In this document: positions 1 to 10,689 of the stretch, in pieces
Position numbering within the stretch: position 1 is the stretch's first letter
How the letters are laid out: the number at the start of each line of letters is the position of its first letter
Assembly (NCBI RefSeq): GCF_910592395.1
Contig: NC_088310.1
Coordinates: forward strand, 8,999,501-9,063,500
DNA: 64,000 bases
Reading direction: 5' to 3'
Source: Lineus longissimus
Lineage: Eukaryota; Nemertea; Pilidiophora; Heteronemertea; Lineidae
The notes under the pieces: model-generated
What the model was told of the DNA's origin: nothing
What the model saw: the letters and a program-made list of their open reading frames with translations, nothing else
The model's database searches: none
Translations under genes and position numbers: made by a program

Positions 1-168
1 TTTAGTTTCATACCCTTGCTAGGGTATCTTATTTCATGTTTTGCAGACAGTGCTCTCTCTTGTAATTTGTAAAATAAATATATTCCTCATATCTTGGCCT
101 AATCGGCCCATAATCAATCTATATAACGTGTTGTGTTAGTCATTCTGAGTATCTGGTGCATAAAAGAG
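1..168 (+). mobile_element. 3' tail of a Ngaro-like retrotransposon, cut by the window edge
   Basis: This stretch matches the right end of the Ngaro-like element at 38990-42160 (positions 41997-42166) with no difference that I could find. It ends in the same A-rich tail (GCATAAAAGAGATT) and then switches abruptly to the receptor-array spacer sequence (GTTGTTTACAATGTGG), which is present without an insertion at about 4765 and 14770. It is non-coding. The rest of the element lies left of the window. Seen: the shared sequence and the junction. Inferred: that it belongs to a full or partial element copy. Confidence 0.75.
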
Positions 169-1790
169 ATTGTTGTTTACAATGTGGCTTTGGGATTCCT
201 CGATGCAGTCCCCTATATGACGTGAGTGTACCAACCACTCATAAGTCATGAAGCCACTCGTTTTAGACCCGTCTACTCAACACCTCCACCAACGCGTTTC
301 TTGACTTCCATATTTTATATTTTTGATGAGTCGCAAAATCGGGTAGTATTTGTAATTCTCTCACTCGAATCTCCTGAAATGAAATGGGCAATGAGACGCC
401 GTGGTCTTTCAACAAGTTGCGACACAATGCTTTGAAAATCAAGTTTCAATTGTAAACCAATGCTAGCGTTTGTCTTTTTCTTTATTAAGTTGCATGAACC
501 AATATAATAAAGACTCAGTGAAAACCTAACTTCCATGATCGATATTACTTCGCGTTATCGGCGGTGTAATTCGAAACTATCGAAACGACCCGGGAACACA
601 AAATCTGCTGCTATGATATGAAAAGTGTGGGATTTCATCGTCTAGCCGTTGGAATGAAGTGCATAATTTAATTCGTGTATACGTTTTATTGTGTAAGATG
701 GGCAGATGTGCGATTCAAATTCTATACATTTTGAAAATGTTAAGAATAAAAGGTTAAGGAAAAGGATGATACCATTGCGAGACTTCGTTGGTTCTTCTGT
801 CAAAATGGGTATATGATGACAGAAAGAAATATCAAGGGTATTTCAATGATAAAATACACCGACCTGGCGTTACCGTCCGACATGACAAGAAGCAGAATGC
901 ACCCATGCGTTTTCTGCGTATGCACACGAGCCAACTAAATAATCTATTCCATGATGCAAGCAATTGGACGCCATTTACAATGATAAATGTAGATATTGCT
1001 AATAGGTTATATAATTACGTAATCAGTAAAAATTCATTAAAATATATGGTAAAGTCGATACATATCTGATTGAAACGTTTTAAAAAAATACTATTTCTGT
1101 CTTTGATCGAGTAGACGCATAAAGTACAAAACCTGCGCTTATCGAATCCATGAGACTTTACGGAAGGCTTAATGTTCAACCATTGCTTCTAATTTTTGAA
1201 AAGTCGCTTAAGAATATCGATATTCGTCGGGTTCACTCCAACATTAGAATGGTTTGGTATCGATGATGGAAACCCCACCCTCCTGTGAACTGAGGTTCTC
1301 CTGTGGGCGCCTGTCACCCGTATGGGTTTGCATGCATAACAAGCTGGCTCCGTCTCTTTGCACCTGTTGTACTCAGAGCATGGCGCCGTTATCATCTTGT
1401 TATGCATGCGAACTTATTACTGTCTTCGTATTTCCTTCGGTGGTGTAGAGGCTATAGTAGACGTATTACAATCTGCAATTGAGAAGCGAAGGAGATTATG
1501 AAATCTTCTCAGAAGATGACACATTGGGGCCTCTGGCTATGATCATTTTCAAAAGTGCTCTACAAGTCAATGCACTCTTCTGGTAACTTGTATTTTAACT
1601 TTTTTGAGAGAACTGCCAATCTTTACACAGGCAGAAGAAGTAAACGTACACTCATACACTTTCCAAATGCTAAAAAACTACGCCAACGCATACGTTCGTG
1701 GACAGAGGCGTTCACGTAGGCGTTTCGCGGTGGGGTGAAAAAACATAGGAGCGTCAGTGGATCTGGTTAACGTGCAACTATTTTTGTGGG
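169..1790. repeat. Receptor-array spacer (unit upstream of the window's first Ngaro tail)
   Basis: No gene is supported here. The stretch repeats, with point differences, the spacer seen at about 4765-6060, 14770-15640 and 25690-26950. It holds a conserved inverted repeat at 1326-1413. Short open frames on both strands near 315-536, 788-1069 and 1189-1448 recur in the other copies but vary in length and frame, so I treat them as chance frames in duplicated DNA. The receptor that should lie to its left is outside the window. Confidence 0.7.
1326..1413. repeat. Inverted repeat conserved in three array units
   Basis: The arms GTTTGCATGCATAACAAG (1326-1343) and its complement at 1396-1413 pair at 17 of 18 positions around a 52-base loop. 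Equivalent arms with one or two changes occur near 5945-6035 and 26850-26940. The loop is also conserved. It could be a fold-back element fragment or a structured RNA; no tRNA or known RNA motif is visible. Confidence 0.6.
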
Positions 1791-2346
1791 AATGCATATC
1801 ATGAGGGAGTCATCCATCATAATAGACTTTATGCTGGGATACACCGGTTTGACCTGCGCTGAACTGCCAACCTCAATATTTGAGGACATCGTTTATATTC
1901 TCATCACTCTTCGATGTATGCAAGTTAGTTCTTTGTCTTAGGGAGACATCACGCGATTGTCTCCCCACTCGCCTAAAGATTCTGAAGCGAAAGCAATTCT
2001 ACAACTTGGACTTTTTACCGTCCTCCTCCCAATCCACCGTCCTTATTGTTAATGTACATTGTATATCCATTTATGATGGTAAGGTTTAGAGAGGTTGGCG
2101 GTACCCTCTCAACCGTTTCAGCAAATTGTCTATTTTATTTGATTTATGGTCACGTGACCCTAAATTCAATCTCTTGGGTCACGTGACGCATTTACCTTTT
2201 ACCCTTTCTAGGGTTTTGCAGAAAATGCTCTCTCTATGTAGCCCGTTTGGCAAATAAATATGTATCTCAAATCTTGGCCTAATCGGTCCATAATCAATCT
2301 ATACACTGTGTTGTGTTAGTCATTCTAGGTGTGTCTAGGGGATAAA
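1791..2346 (+). mobile_element. Solo Ngaro-like 3' tail inserted in array spacer
   Basis: The region from about 2085 to 2330 aligns with the Ngaro tail at 41880-42140, sharing the GGCGGTACCCTCTCAACCGT block, a pair of CACGTG palindromes (degenerate in the other copy), and the stretch ending TGTGTTGTGTTAGTCATTCT. Comparison with uninterrupted spacer copies at about 15601-15650 and 31210-31260 shows that roughly 1791-2346 is extra DNA. There is no recombinase or polymerase frame inside. It is either a solo terminal repeat or a non-autonomous derivative. Boundaries are accurate to about 10 bases. Confidence 0.65.
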
Positions 2347-2738
2347 TTCCTTTATTAGGAGACGTGATCACCGACTTTGTCAACCAAGCAAACACTAGTG
2401 GCAACTCTTTCAAACGAACACTCGGCCATATTTCTTCTTGTTACGCTTGTTTGGTAACTCGTGGATATCCATCTACATTAGTCATTCAAAATATTGGTGC
2501 ACACCAGTACATGTACACGAAAGTATTTTCTTATAAGGTAAAACACCTAGATTTGCGGTAATTCCTTGTAACTTTTTGCTATACATGAGCATCCATCAGA
2601 GGATATCGACAAATGCAGGCTGGTGCCCTCATTTTTTTACGTTAAAGTTAATATCACAATACATAATATAGTCATATCATTGTTGGTTCTCAAATTGGTA
2701 TTTTGTTTTGACATTTATTTATCAAAATGAGGAAAAGC
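2347..2738. repeat. 3' flank of receptor G1
   Basis: This is the short conserved spacer lying just 3' of the receptors, with close copies at 6050-6470, 23526-23720 and 26950-27335. On the minus strand an AATAAA hexamer lies at 2714-2719, about 20 bases after the G1 stop codon, and could serve as the polyadenylation signal; it is not conserved in G2. Confidence 0.55.
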
Positions 2739-3809
2739 TCACTTCAACGCGTCTATTAATGTTGGCAATTCTTCATTTAGGAATATCTCACTCGCCATGT
2801 TTGCAATGTTCCCGCGTTCTTCATCTGATTTCCGTCCGCAGAATAAACTTTTGACGTCATCCCTAAAGTACTTCAATGTACATAAGTAGATGATGAAATT
2901 TACTGCATAATTAAAAAAAATGAAGTTAGAGATTGCGATGGACCATTCGCGGAGGTATATGGGGGCACCTATGGTCAAATCAATCCAGTAGAATATAACA
3001 AACGGGGCCATTGAAAGGAAATATATCAAAGAAACGAAGAGCAGATTTTTCACCAGTTTTCTTTGTAGTATTTCAGTCTTGGAGTCTTTAGCAAGGTGCT
3101 TAATATTGCTTGTTTGAAAAAATCGAGCAACAATCAGGGTGTTAATGATGACGACGATGCAGACAGGAGCAACCATATTAGCGTTTAGTATCAAGACACC
3201 AAAAGACTCAAATATCCAGGTTGGGAGAATGCCCTGCTCTCTTGAACATAACCACCTGGTAACGCCTTGGATTTGTACCGTGGATGACACATAAGTCAAA
3301 AACGCTGGACAGTAGAACGTAAAAGATATTAAGAGAAGGACACCGAGAATTATATTCCGCCGTCGACCGGTGAAGAGGCTTGCCACCTTAAGAGGATACC
3401 AAACCGCTACACAGCGTTCTATACTGTAAGCGGTGCTGATGATGTACGCCGACATAAACACAAAACAATTCCAAACAAAGATTCGGAGTTGACAACCAAT
3501 ATCTGTGGCGCCAGACGGGATGTTAATTTCTCCGTTTGAGACGTAAAATAAACCATTATGAAGCCAGGTCTGAAAACTCATCACCAGGTTCCCGGTATCT
3601 GACAGCGCCAACGACACTAGGTACACGCTTGCTGCCGTGTTCCTCCTTCTTTGCCTAACGAAAATAATAACGGAGAACATGTTGCCGACGAACCCAAAGA
3701 TTATGACCACCAACATTAAGTAAGCCCCAAAAAACATGTTGAGGAGTCCCAGAAACGATGGTGCGCTCGCCGACCCCTCAACTTCGGTCGAGGTTAGAAA
3801 AAGGTTCAT
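2739..3809 (-). CDS. G1: rhodopsin-class GPCR, tandem-array member, 356 aa
   Basis: A seven-transmembrane receptor expected in the plasma membrane and coupled to a G protein; the ligand is unknown. The family layout, numbered on the 334-residue members, is: TM1 about 28-52 with the GN pair at 42-43; TM2 with LAxxD (Asp71); Cys106 at the top of TM3, probably bonded to Cys187 in loop 2; the DRY position reads E-R-C (130-132); TM5 Pro214; TM6 Pro268 without the usual Trp two residues earlier; and TM7 N-F-I-I-Y (303-307) in place of NPxxY. Two oddities are specific to G1. It has one extra residue just before the ERC motif, and it reads through the stop used by G2 and G5, adding about 17 C-terminal residues. 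A 5'UTR intron is predicted at 3825-3985. FMRFamide/neuropeptide-like or chemosensory receptors are the nearest guess. Confidence 0.88.
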   Translation of the reverse strand: MNLFLTSTEVEGSASAPSFLGLLNMFFGAYLMLVVIIFGFVGNMFSVIIFVRQRRRNTAASVYLVSLALSDTGNLVMSFQTWLHNGLFYVSNGEINIPSGATDIGCQLRIFVWNCFVFMSAYIISTAYSIERCVAVWYPLKVASLFTGRRRNIILGVLLLISFTFYCPAFLTYVSSTVQIQGVTRWLCSREQGILPTWIFESFGVLILNANMVAPVCIVVIINTLIVARFFQTSNIKHLAKDSKTEILQRKLVKNLLFVSLIYFLSMAPFVIFYWIDLTIGAPIYLREWSIAISNFIFFNYAVNFIIYLCTLKYFRDDVKSLFCGRKSDEERGNIANMASEIFLNEELPTLIDALK

Positions 3810-3824
3810 CGTATACTCTTGCTG

Positions 3825-3985
3825 CTGTAACTAAATTGTTTGCGAAGTTTTGGACCAGGTTTATATTTATCTCTAGGCTTTTGACATATGAAAACCATGT
3901 CTATGTAACACGAGTCCCAAAAGTATTTTACTGATATCAGATCACTATATCCTTTACGAGTTTTAATTTTCTCCATTGTACCTAC
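3825..3985 (-). other. Predicted 5'UTR intron of G1 (pattern shared by most array genes)
   Basis: On the minus strand a strong donor, GGCAG|GTAGGT, has its exon end at 3986. An acceptor TTACAG ends at 3825, about 15 bases before the ATG. The CAG|GTAGGT donor recurs at matching places upstream of G2, G3, G4, G5, G8 and G14 (G13 has GTGGGT), and an AG about 10-16 bases before the ATG is present in the intact genes. Intron lengths would be about 128-161 bases. Seen: the motifs and their conservation. Inferred: that splicing takes place. Confidence 0.55.
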
Positions 3986-6478
3986 CTGCCCAATTATTTA
4001 CTTGTTCTTAATCTGTCGTAAAACTCAAGGCTCTAATACTTGAATTGGTCAAAGCGTGATATGCACTTTTTAACAAATACTCTTGTGTGTTATACTTTAA
4101 AAACCTAAAGGTCGACGGATGCCGAGGACAACAAGACTTCCTCCTCTTGACGAACAAAATATCCGGCCTCAGTGAGAAACAAAGAAAACACAGATTCTGA
4201 AGTACACACAGTTTTCAAAGGATAGAACGGTGCTCCTCATAACGGAGACGAAAACATACGCACTCATCTTGGACACTGTATAAAGAACCCTCTCAACACG
4301 GCCCGAGCGAACTCTGATCCAATACGTTCTTTCAATTTGACCTTTAAATTGGTGAGCCTACTCCATATTATCACCTTGCTCTAACATTCCTTCCCAGTGA
4401 TCCGGCGAATGGGTACTGCACAATATGGGGTCATCTGTATGTACCTGTAGTGCTGATGCAATGAACTACATGCACAACAAGGACTCCATTGTCAGGGAAA
4501 TAGATTTGTTCCTCTGGTGTTGCGCCTGAGCTTGGTTATGTACGCGAAAGGTGGCTGCCAGGTGTCGAAGATGTTGTTCGCATTGCTTTACGTTGAAAGA
4601 AACACAGAAGGGTCTTAGGCGTCCACATCCGAAAAGGTCTTAGACACAAGTCTGCCTGACTGCACAATTATCGTGACGGTAGAAGCTGAATCGTCCGTTT
4701 GTCTTCCTGGCTTTCCGTTTCTTTAGATTCAGTGTTTGGCAAGTTGCCGATTATGATGGTGTTCGTTGTTTACAATGTGGCTTTGGGATTCCTCAATGCA
4801 GTCCCCTATATGACGTGAGTGTACCAACCACTCATAAGTCATGAAGGCACTCTTTTTAGACCCGTCAACTCAACACCTCCACCAACGCGTTTCTTGACTT
4901 CCATATTTTTTATATTTTTGATGAGTCGCAAAGTTGGGCAGTATTTGTAATTCTCTCACTCGAACCTCCTGAAATGAAATGGGCAATGAGACGCCGTGGT
5001 CTTTCAACACGCTGCTTTGCGATGCAATGCTTCGAAAATCAAGTTTCAATTGTAAACCAATGCTATATTTTGTCTTTTTCTTTATTAAGTTGCATGAACC
5101 AATAGAACCAGAATAAAGACTCAGTGAAAGCCTAACTTCCATGATCGATATTACCTCGCGTGATCGGCGGTGTAATTCGAAACTATCGAAACGACCCGGG
5201 AACACAAAATATGCTGCTATGATATGAAAAGTGTGGGATTATATCGTCTAGCTGTTGGAATGAAGTGCATAGTTTAATTCGTGTATGTGTTATATTGTGC
5301 AAGATGGGCAGATGTAAGATTCAAATTTTGTACATTTTAAAAATGTTAAGAATAAAAGGTTAAGGAAAAGGATGATACCATTGCGAGACTTCGTTGGTTC
5401 TTCTGTCAAAATGGGTATATGATGACAGAAAGAAATATTAAGGGTATTTCAATGATAAAATACACCGACCTGGCGTTACCGTCCGACATGACAAAAAGCA
5501 GAATGCACCCATGCGTTTTCTGCGTATGCACACGAGCCAACTAAATAATCTGTTCCATGATGCAAGCAAATGGACGCCATTTACAATGATAAATGTAAAT
5601 ATTTCTGATAGGTTAAATAATTACGTAATCAGTACAAATCCATTGAAATATATGGTAAAGTCGATACATATCTGATCGCAACGTTTTAAAAAAATACTAT
5701 TTCTGTCTTTGATCGAGTAGACGCATAAAGTACAAAACCTGCGCTTATCGAATCCATGAGACTTTACGGAAGGCTTTAATATTCAATTATTGCTTCTAAT
5801 TTTTGAAAAGTCGCTTAAGAATATCGATATTCGTCGGGTTCACTCCATCATATATTTAATGTAACATTAGAATGGTTTGGTATCGATGATAGAAACCCCA
5901 CCCTCTTGTGAACTGAGGTTCTCCTGTGGGCGCCTGTCAACCGTATGGGTTTGCATGCACAACAAGCTGGCTCCGTCTCTTTGCACCTGTTGTACTCAGA
6001 GCATGGCGCCGTTATCATCTTATTATGCATGCAAACTTATCCCTGTCTTCTTAGGAGACGTGATCACCGAATTTGTCAACCAAGTAGACTGGCAACTATT
6101 TCAAACGAACACTCGGCCATATTTCTTCTTGTTACGGTTGTTTGGTAACTCGTGGATATCCATCTACATTAGTCATTCAAAATATTGGTGCACACCAGTA
6201 CATGTACATGAAAGTATTTTCTTAGAAGGTAAAACACCTAGATTTGCGGTAATTTCCTTGTAAATTTTTGCTATACATGAGCATCCATCAGAGGATATCG
6301 ACATATGCAGGCTGATGCCCTCATTTTTATACGTTAAAGTTTATATCATACTACTTAATATAGTCATATCATTGTTGGATCTCAAGTTGGTATTTTGTTT
6401 TGACATTAATTTATCAAAATGAGGAAAAGCCTACTTCGACGCGTCTATTAATGTTCGCAATTCTTTATTTAGTAATAT
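3986..6478. repeat. Spacer between G1 and G2 with conserved upstream exon module
   Basis: Read on the minus strand, the part nearest G1 (about 3986-4330) is the conserved upstream module found before every receptor, probably untranslated exon 1 and promoter. Further right are modules shared by most units: the TGATGCAATGAACTACATGC block near 4452, the block ending GTTGTTTACAATGTGG near 4765, the GTGTAATTCGAAACTATC block near 5170, and the inverted-repeat module near 5945-6035. No gene is supported; short frames here are not stable between copies. Confidence 0.65.
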
Positions 6479-7501
6479 CTAACTCGCCATGTTTGCAATG
6501 TTCCCGCGTTCTTCATCATCTGATTTGCGCCCGCAGAATAAACTTTTGACGTCATCCCTAAAGTACTTCAATGTACATAAGTAAATGATGAAATTTACTG
6601 CATAATCAAAAACGATGAAGTTAGAGATTGCGGTGGACCATTCGCGGAGGTATAGGGGGGAACCTAGAATCAAAAAAAACCAGTGGAATATAACAAACGG
6701 GGCCATTGAAAGGAAATATATCAAAGAAACGAAGAGCAGATTTTTCACCAGTTTTCTTTGTAGTATTTCAGTCTTGGAGTCTTTAGCAAGGTGCTTAATA
6801 TTGCTTGTTTGAGAAAATCGAGCAACAATCAGGGTGTTAATGATGACGACAATGCAGACAGGAGCAACCATATTGGTGTTTAGTAGCCACACACCAAAAG
6901 ACTCAAATATCCAGGTTGGGAGAATGCCCTGCTCTCTTGAACATAACCGCCTGGTAACGCCTTGGATTTGTACTGTGGATGACACATAAGTCAAAAACGC
7001 TGGACAGTAGAACGTAAAAGAGATTAAGAGAAGGACAACGAGAATGATATTCCGCCGTCGACCGGTGAAGAGGCTTGCCACCTTTAGAGGAAACCAAACC
7101 GCCACACAGCGTTCTATACTGTAAGCGATGATGATGTACGCCGACATAAACACAAAACAATTCCAAACGAAGATTCGGAGTTGACAACCAATATCTGTTG
7201 CGCCAGACGGGATGTTAATTTCTCCGTTTGAGACGTAATATAAACCATTATGAAGCCAGGTCTGAAAACTCATGACCAGGTTCCCGGTATCTGACACAGC
7301 CAACGACACTAGGTACACACTTGCAGCCGTGTTCCTCCTTCTTTGCCTTACGAAAATAATAATGGAGAGCATATTGCCGACGAACCCAAAGATTATGACC
7401 ACCAACATTAAGTAAGCTCCAAAAAACTTGTTGAGGAGTCCCAGAAACGATGGCGCGCTCGCCGACCCCTCAGGTTCGGTCGAGGTTGGAAAAATGTTCA
7501 T
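6479..7501 (-). CDS. G2: rhodopsin-class GPCR, tandem-array member, 340 aa
   Basis: Intact seven-transmembrane receptor of the left-hand subfamily (N terminus MNIFPTSTEPEG; C terminus ending GNIANMAS). Asp71 in TM2, Cys106, E-R-C at 130-132, Pro in TM5 and TM6 and N-F-I-I-Y in TM7 are all present. ICL2 reads WFPLK where the other members read WYPLK, and TM6 to loop 3 (HWFFLILGSPLYL) is the most divergent part compared with G1 and G5, which may affect ligand selectivity. The start is the only in-frame ATG before TM1. A 5'UTR intron is predicted at 7515-7659 (donor GTAGGT, acceptor TTACAG). No frameshift or stop is seen. Confidence 0.88.
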   Translation of the reverse strand: MNIFPTSTEPEGSASAPSFLGLLNKFFGAYLMLVVIIFGFVGNMLSIIIFVRQRRRNTAASVYLVSLAVSDTGNLVMSFQTWLHNGLYYVSNGEINIPSGATDIGCQLRIFVWNCFVFMSAYIIIAYSIERCVAVWFPLKVASLFTGRRRNIILVVLLLISFTFYCPAFLTYVSSTVQIQGVTRRLCSREQGILPTWIFESFGVWLLNTNMVAPVCIVVIINTLIVARFSQTSNIKHLAKDSKTEILQRKLVKNLLFVSLIYFLSMAPFVIFHWFFLILGSPLYLREWSTAISNFIVFDYAVNFIIYLCTLKYFRDDVKSLFCGRKSDDEERGNIANMAS

Positions 7502-9064
7502 CGTACTTTTGTTGCTGTAACAAAATTACTTGCGAAGTTTTGAACCAGGTTTATATTCATCTTTAGGTTTTTGACATATGAAAACTATGTCTACGTAACG
7601 CGAGTCCCAAAAGTATTTTTCTACCCTGTACAAGTGTCAATTTTCTCCAATGCACCTACCTGCCCAATTATTTACTTCCTCTTAATCTGTTTAAAAACTC
7701 AAGCTCTTATACTTGAATTGGTAAAAACGTGATATGCGCTTTTTAACAAATACTCTTGTGTGTTATACTTTAAAAACCTAAAGGTCGACAGATGCCGAGG
7801 ACAACAAGACTTTCCACTCTTGACGAACAAAATAATCGACCAAGGAAAACACAGATTCTGAAGTACACACAGTTTTCAAAGGATAGAACGGTGCTCCTCA
7901 TGACGGAGACGAAAACACACGCACTCATCCTGGACACTGCATATAAAGAACCCACTCAACACGGCCCAAGCGAAGTCTGATCCAATACGTTCTTTCAATT
8001 TGACCTTTAACTAGGCGAGCCTACTCCTTCGTATTACCTTGCTCTAACATTTGTTCCCAGTGATCCGGCGAATGGGCACTGCACAATATGGGGTCATCTG
8101 TATGTACCTGTAGTGCTGATGCAATGAACTACATGCACAACAAGGACTCCATTGTCAGGCAAATGGATTCGTCCATCTGGTGTTGCGCCTGAGCTTGGTT
8201 ATGGAAGCGAAAGGTGGCTGCCAGGTGTCGAAGATGTTGTTCGCATTGCTTTACGTTGAAAGAACCACAGAAGGGTCTTAGGCGTCCACATACGAAAAGG
8301 TCTTAGACAGAAGTTTGCCTGACTGCACAATTATCGTGACGATACAAGCCGAATCGTCCGTTTATCTTCCTAGCTTTCCGTTTCATGAGAATCAGTGTCT
8401 GGCAAGTTGCCGATTATGATCGAATACGTTGTTTACGATGTGGCTTTTCGATTCCTCGATGCAGTCTCCTATATGATCTAAGTGTACCAACCATTCATAA
8501 GTCATGTAGGCACTCGTTTAGAACTCGTCAACTAAACACTTCCACCAACGCGTTTCTTGCCTTCCATATATTTTCGATGAGTCTCAGAAACGGGCAGTAC
8601 TTATAATGCCCCAACTCGAACCTGGCAATGAAACGCCTTGGTCTTTCGATAAGTCTACAGCGCGATGCTTTGATACTAAAGTTCCACCAGTAAATCAATG
8701 CTAGCTTTTATCTTTTTCTTCCAGTTACATGTACGTGAACAAATAGACCCGGACAAAAGATTCAAAGAAAACCTGACTTTCATGATAAAATTACTTCGCT
8801 TGATCGGCGGTGTAATTCGAAACTATCGAAACGACACAGGAAAGCACCGCTACCACTACATTGGGCATTCTTAAGTTGTTGATTCTGAACGACTTGACCT
8901 TAACACACTTTTAAATCGCAGTTTCATAATTGAAATCTTCATGTTAAATTAACTCTAACTTGCACAAAATTTTTAACGCCATTCTTAAATGCCGATTCCA
9001 CTACGTATTGTTCTGAAGTCCCTGGATCTTGTTCAGTCGGATTATGATCAACTTAATATTATCA
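7502..9064. repeat. Spacer upstream of G2
   Basis: Contains the predicted 5'UTR intron (7515-7659), the conserved upstream module (about 7660-7985, with a 61-codon minus-strand frame at 7770-7955 that may be a short upstream ORF), and the standard spacer blocks to about 8860. From about 8870 to 9060 it resembles 30700-30870, a module present in only these two units. No gene is supported. Confidence 0.6.
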
Positions 9065-10412
9065 GTGCAGTGCCCTAGTAAGCGCGCAGCGCCTTTAGGT
9101 TGGGGGGAAACCCCCCAAACCCCCTGGTTTGGACCCTGCTATAGTTCCTTCCGCCAATTTTTTGTTTTGATAGACATTTTTCTCCGTGTATCGCAGTATT
9201 AGCAGTAACTCAACTCCATCGTCATAATAGCCGGCAAAGAAATGGAAAATGTCCCCCCCCCCGAAAGGTGTCCAGACTATTCTGGGACTCTGGCAGATTC
9301 TAATGTAAAGTGCAAGCTCTATTGAACTCGCGCAACTGTCGCCATGGAGAGCCCCTCCCCCCCCCCCAACCCCCGTCCTTCTGACATGTTTTAGCCAGTG
9401 CATTGGGGGGAAGGCCCCTCAAACCCCCTATTGGCCTCTCAATAAGTCCTTTCGAGCTGCTTACCCTGGGACGCTCGAGTGGAACCCCCAAACCTTCATG
9501 ATGGTGCAGTCCTTTGACACGTTTAACCCAGAGCGAGGAAGAGGTACTCCTTTGATGGTACCCTAACTGCAACCCTCAACCATCATTACCCTTCCTTTTC
9601 ACTGGCATGATATTGGCAAGACTCCCAAGAGGTCGTACTGGTGGCTTCCTTGAGACAATTGCTTGTGGTCGTACCTGGGCAACCAATTCAAGGGGTCAGG
9701 GATCAGGTTTTTCCCCCACCAACATGTTGCCGAATGGTTAATGCATAAAAAATTGGTTGGAAAGGGTTTTTGCAGGCCAAGAGACTTGAAGACACTTGAC
9801 TCTTGAGGAACACCAGACTGATGAACAAAGAACCTGAAGAACATAGAACCCTCTTCATACTACCTGGGAGCATAAAAAGCCTGCTAGCGAATATTGATTA
9901 TTCTTTAGAAAAAACCAGAAGATCTGCAAAACCAATGGTACCCCATAACAACATACATTCCTCCTTAAGGTGTCTTCGGATTCCAGCACGGCCCATGTGG
10001 AATTCGTTCAAAAGGTTTATTGAAATCTCAAAATAAAATATTTTTTCTCGAACGCCTGCCCGTCTTTTGCTTCATTATTTCGGGATTATATCCATTTTAA
10101 GCATCTTTTGGATATTATCACTAAAGTATCAAAAATCAAAACACATATGTCGGGGGGCAAACCCCCAGAAATTGAAGTTTGATTAAAAAACAGTGAGAAT
10201 AATCGTGTGGTTCTCTCTCGGAGCTCAGAATAGTCGAGTTGCTTCATTCGCGCGTTTATCTCTTCTGGCGGCCATTTTAAGTCAAATTTAAGCCATTTGA
10301 AACGAATCCATGGACTTGAGAAACATTGTTTACATTGGATACGTCGTATGCACGTTAACCATAGTAGCGCTTCGCAGAAAAGCCTTCGGCTTTTCTGCTG
10401 CGCGCTTATAAC
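9065..10412. mobile_element. Non-autonomous inverted-repeat element with G/C homopolymer runs
   Basis: A 12-base inverted repeat, TAAGCGCGCAGC at 9079-9090 and its complement at 10397-10408, bounds about 1.3 kb that differs sharply from the array spacer. It carries G and C runs (10 C at 9253-9262, 11 C at 9357-9367) and several GGGGGAAACCCCC-like patches. The right end also has an 11-bp perfect stem at 10374-10398. The flanks resemble the uninterrupted stretch near 30850-30900. No transposase frame is visible, and the target duplication is unclear. Outer TAGTG/CAGTG sequences hint at a hAT-like end, but this is weak. Confidence 0.5.
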
Positions 10413-10689
10413 ACTAAGTTGATATTTATAGTACCTGTGTTAAATAAAATTCGCAAATTTGAGTTAATTTTGGTGAAATTTCTACAACATATCAGCTGCT
10501 AATACAGGACTTCGACATAGCTGATGCCCTTTTTTTCTTATACGATATAGCTTATATTATAATATATAATTTAATTATATCATTGATTGTCAGTTTAGTA
10601 TTTCGTTTTGACGTTAATCTTTCAAAATTAAGTACAGCCAGCTTCGACACGACTATGAACGTTGGCAATTCTTTATCATCTCACCATTG
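10413..10689. repeat. 3' flank of receptor G3
   Basis: Short receptor-proximal spacer. The exact 2129-bp tandem duplication starts within it, at about 10541. On the minus strand this is downstream of the G3 stop codon. No gene is seen. Confidence 0.5.

Noticed and set aside
1330-1409. tRNA-like fold in the conserved inverted repeat
   Set aside because: No A-box or B-box sequence and no cloverleaf; the long-range stem alone is not enough.
6903-7187. Minus-strand frames such as MSTPNLRLELFCVYVGVHHH inside receptors
   Set aside because: Alternative-frame shadow of TM3-TM4 in the receptors; no independent features.
7915-7960. TATA box upstream of receptors
   Set aside because: TATAAAG is on the plus strand, pointing away from the minus-strand genes; the minus-strand reading TTTATATG is too weak to call.
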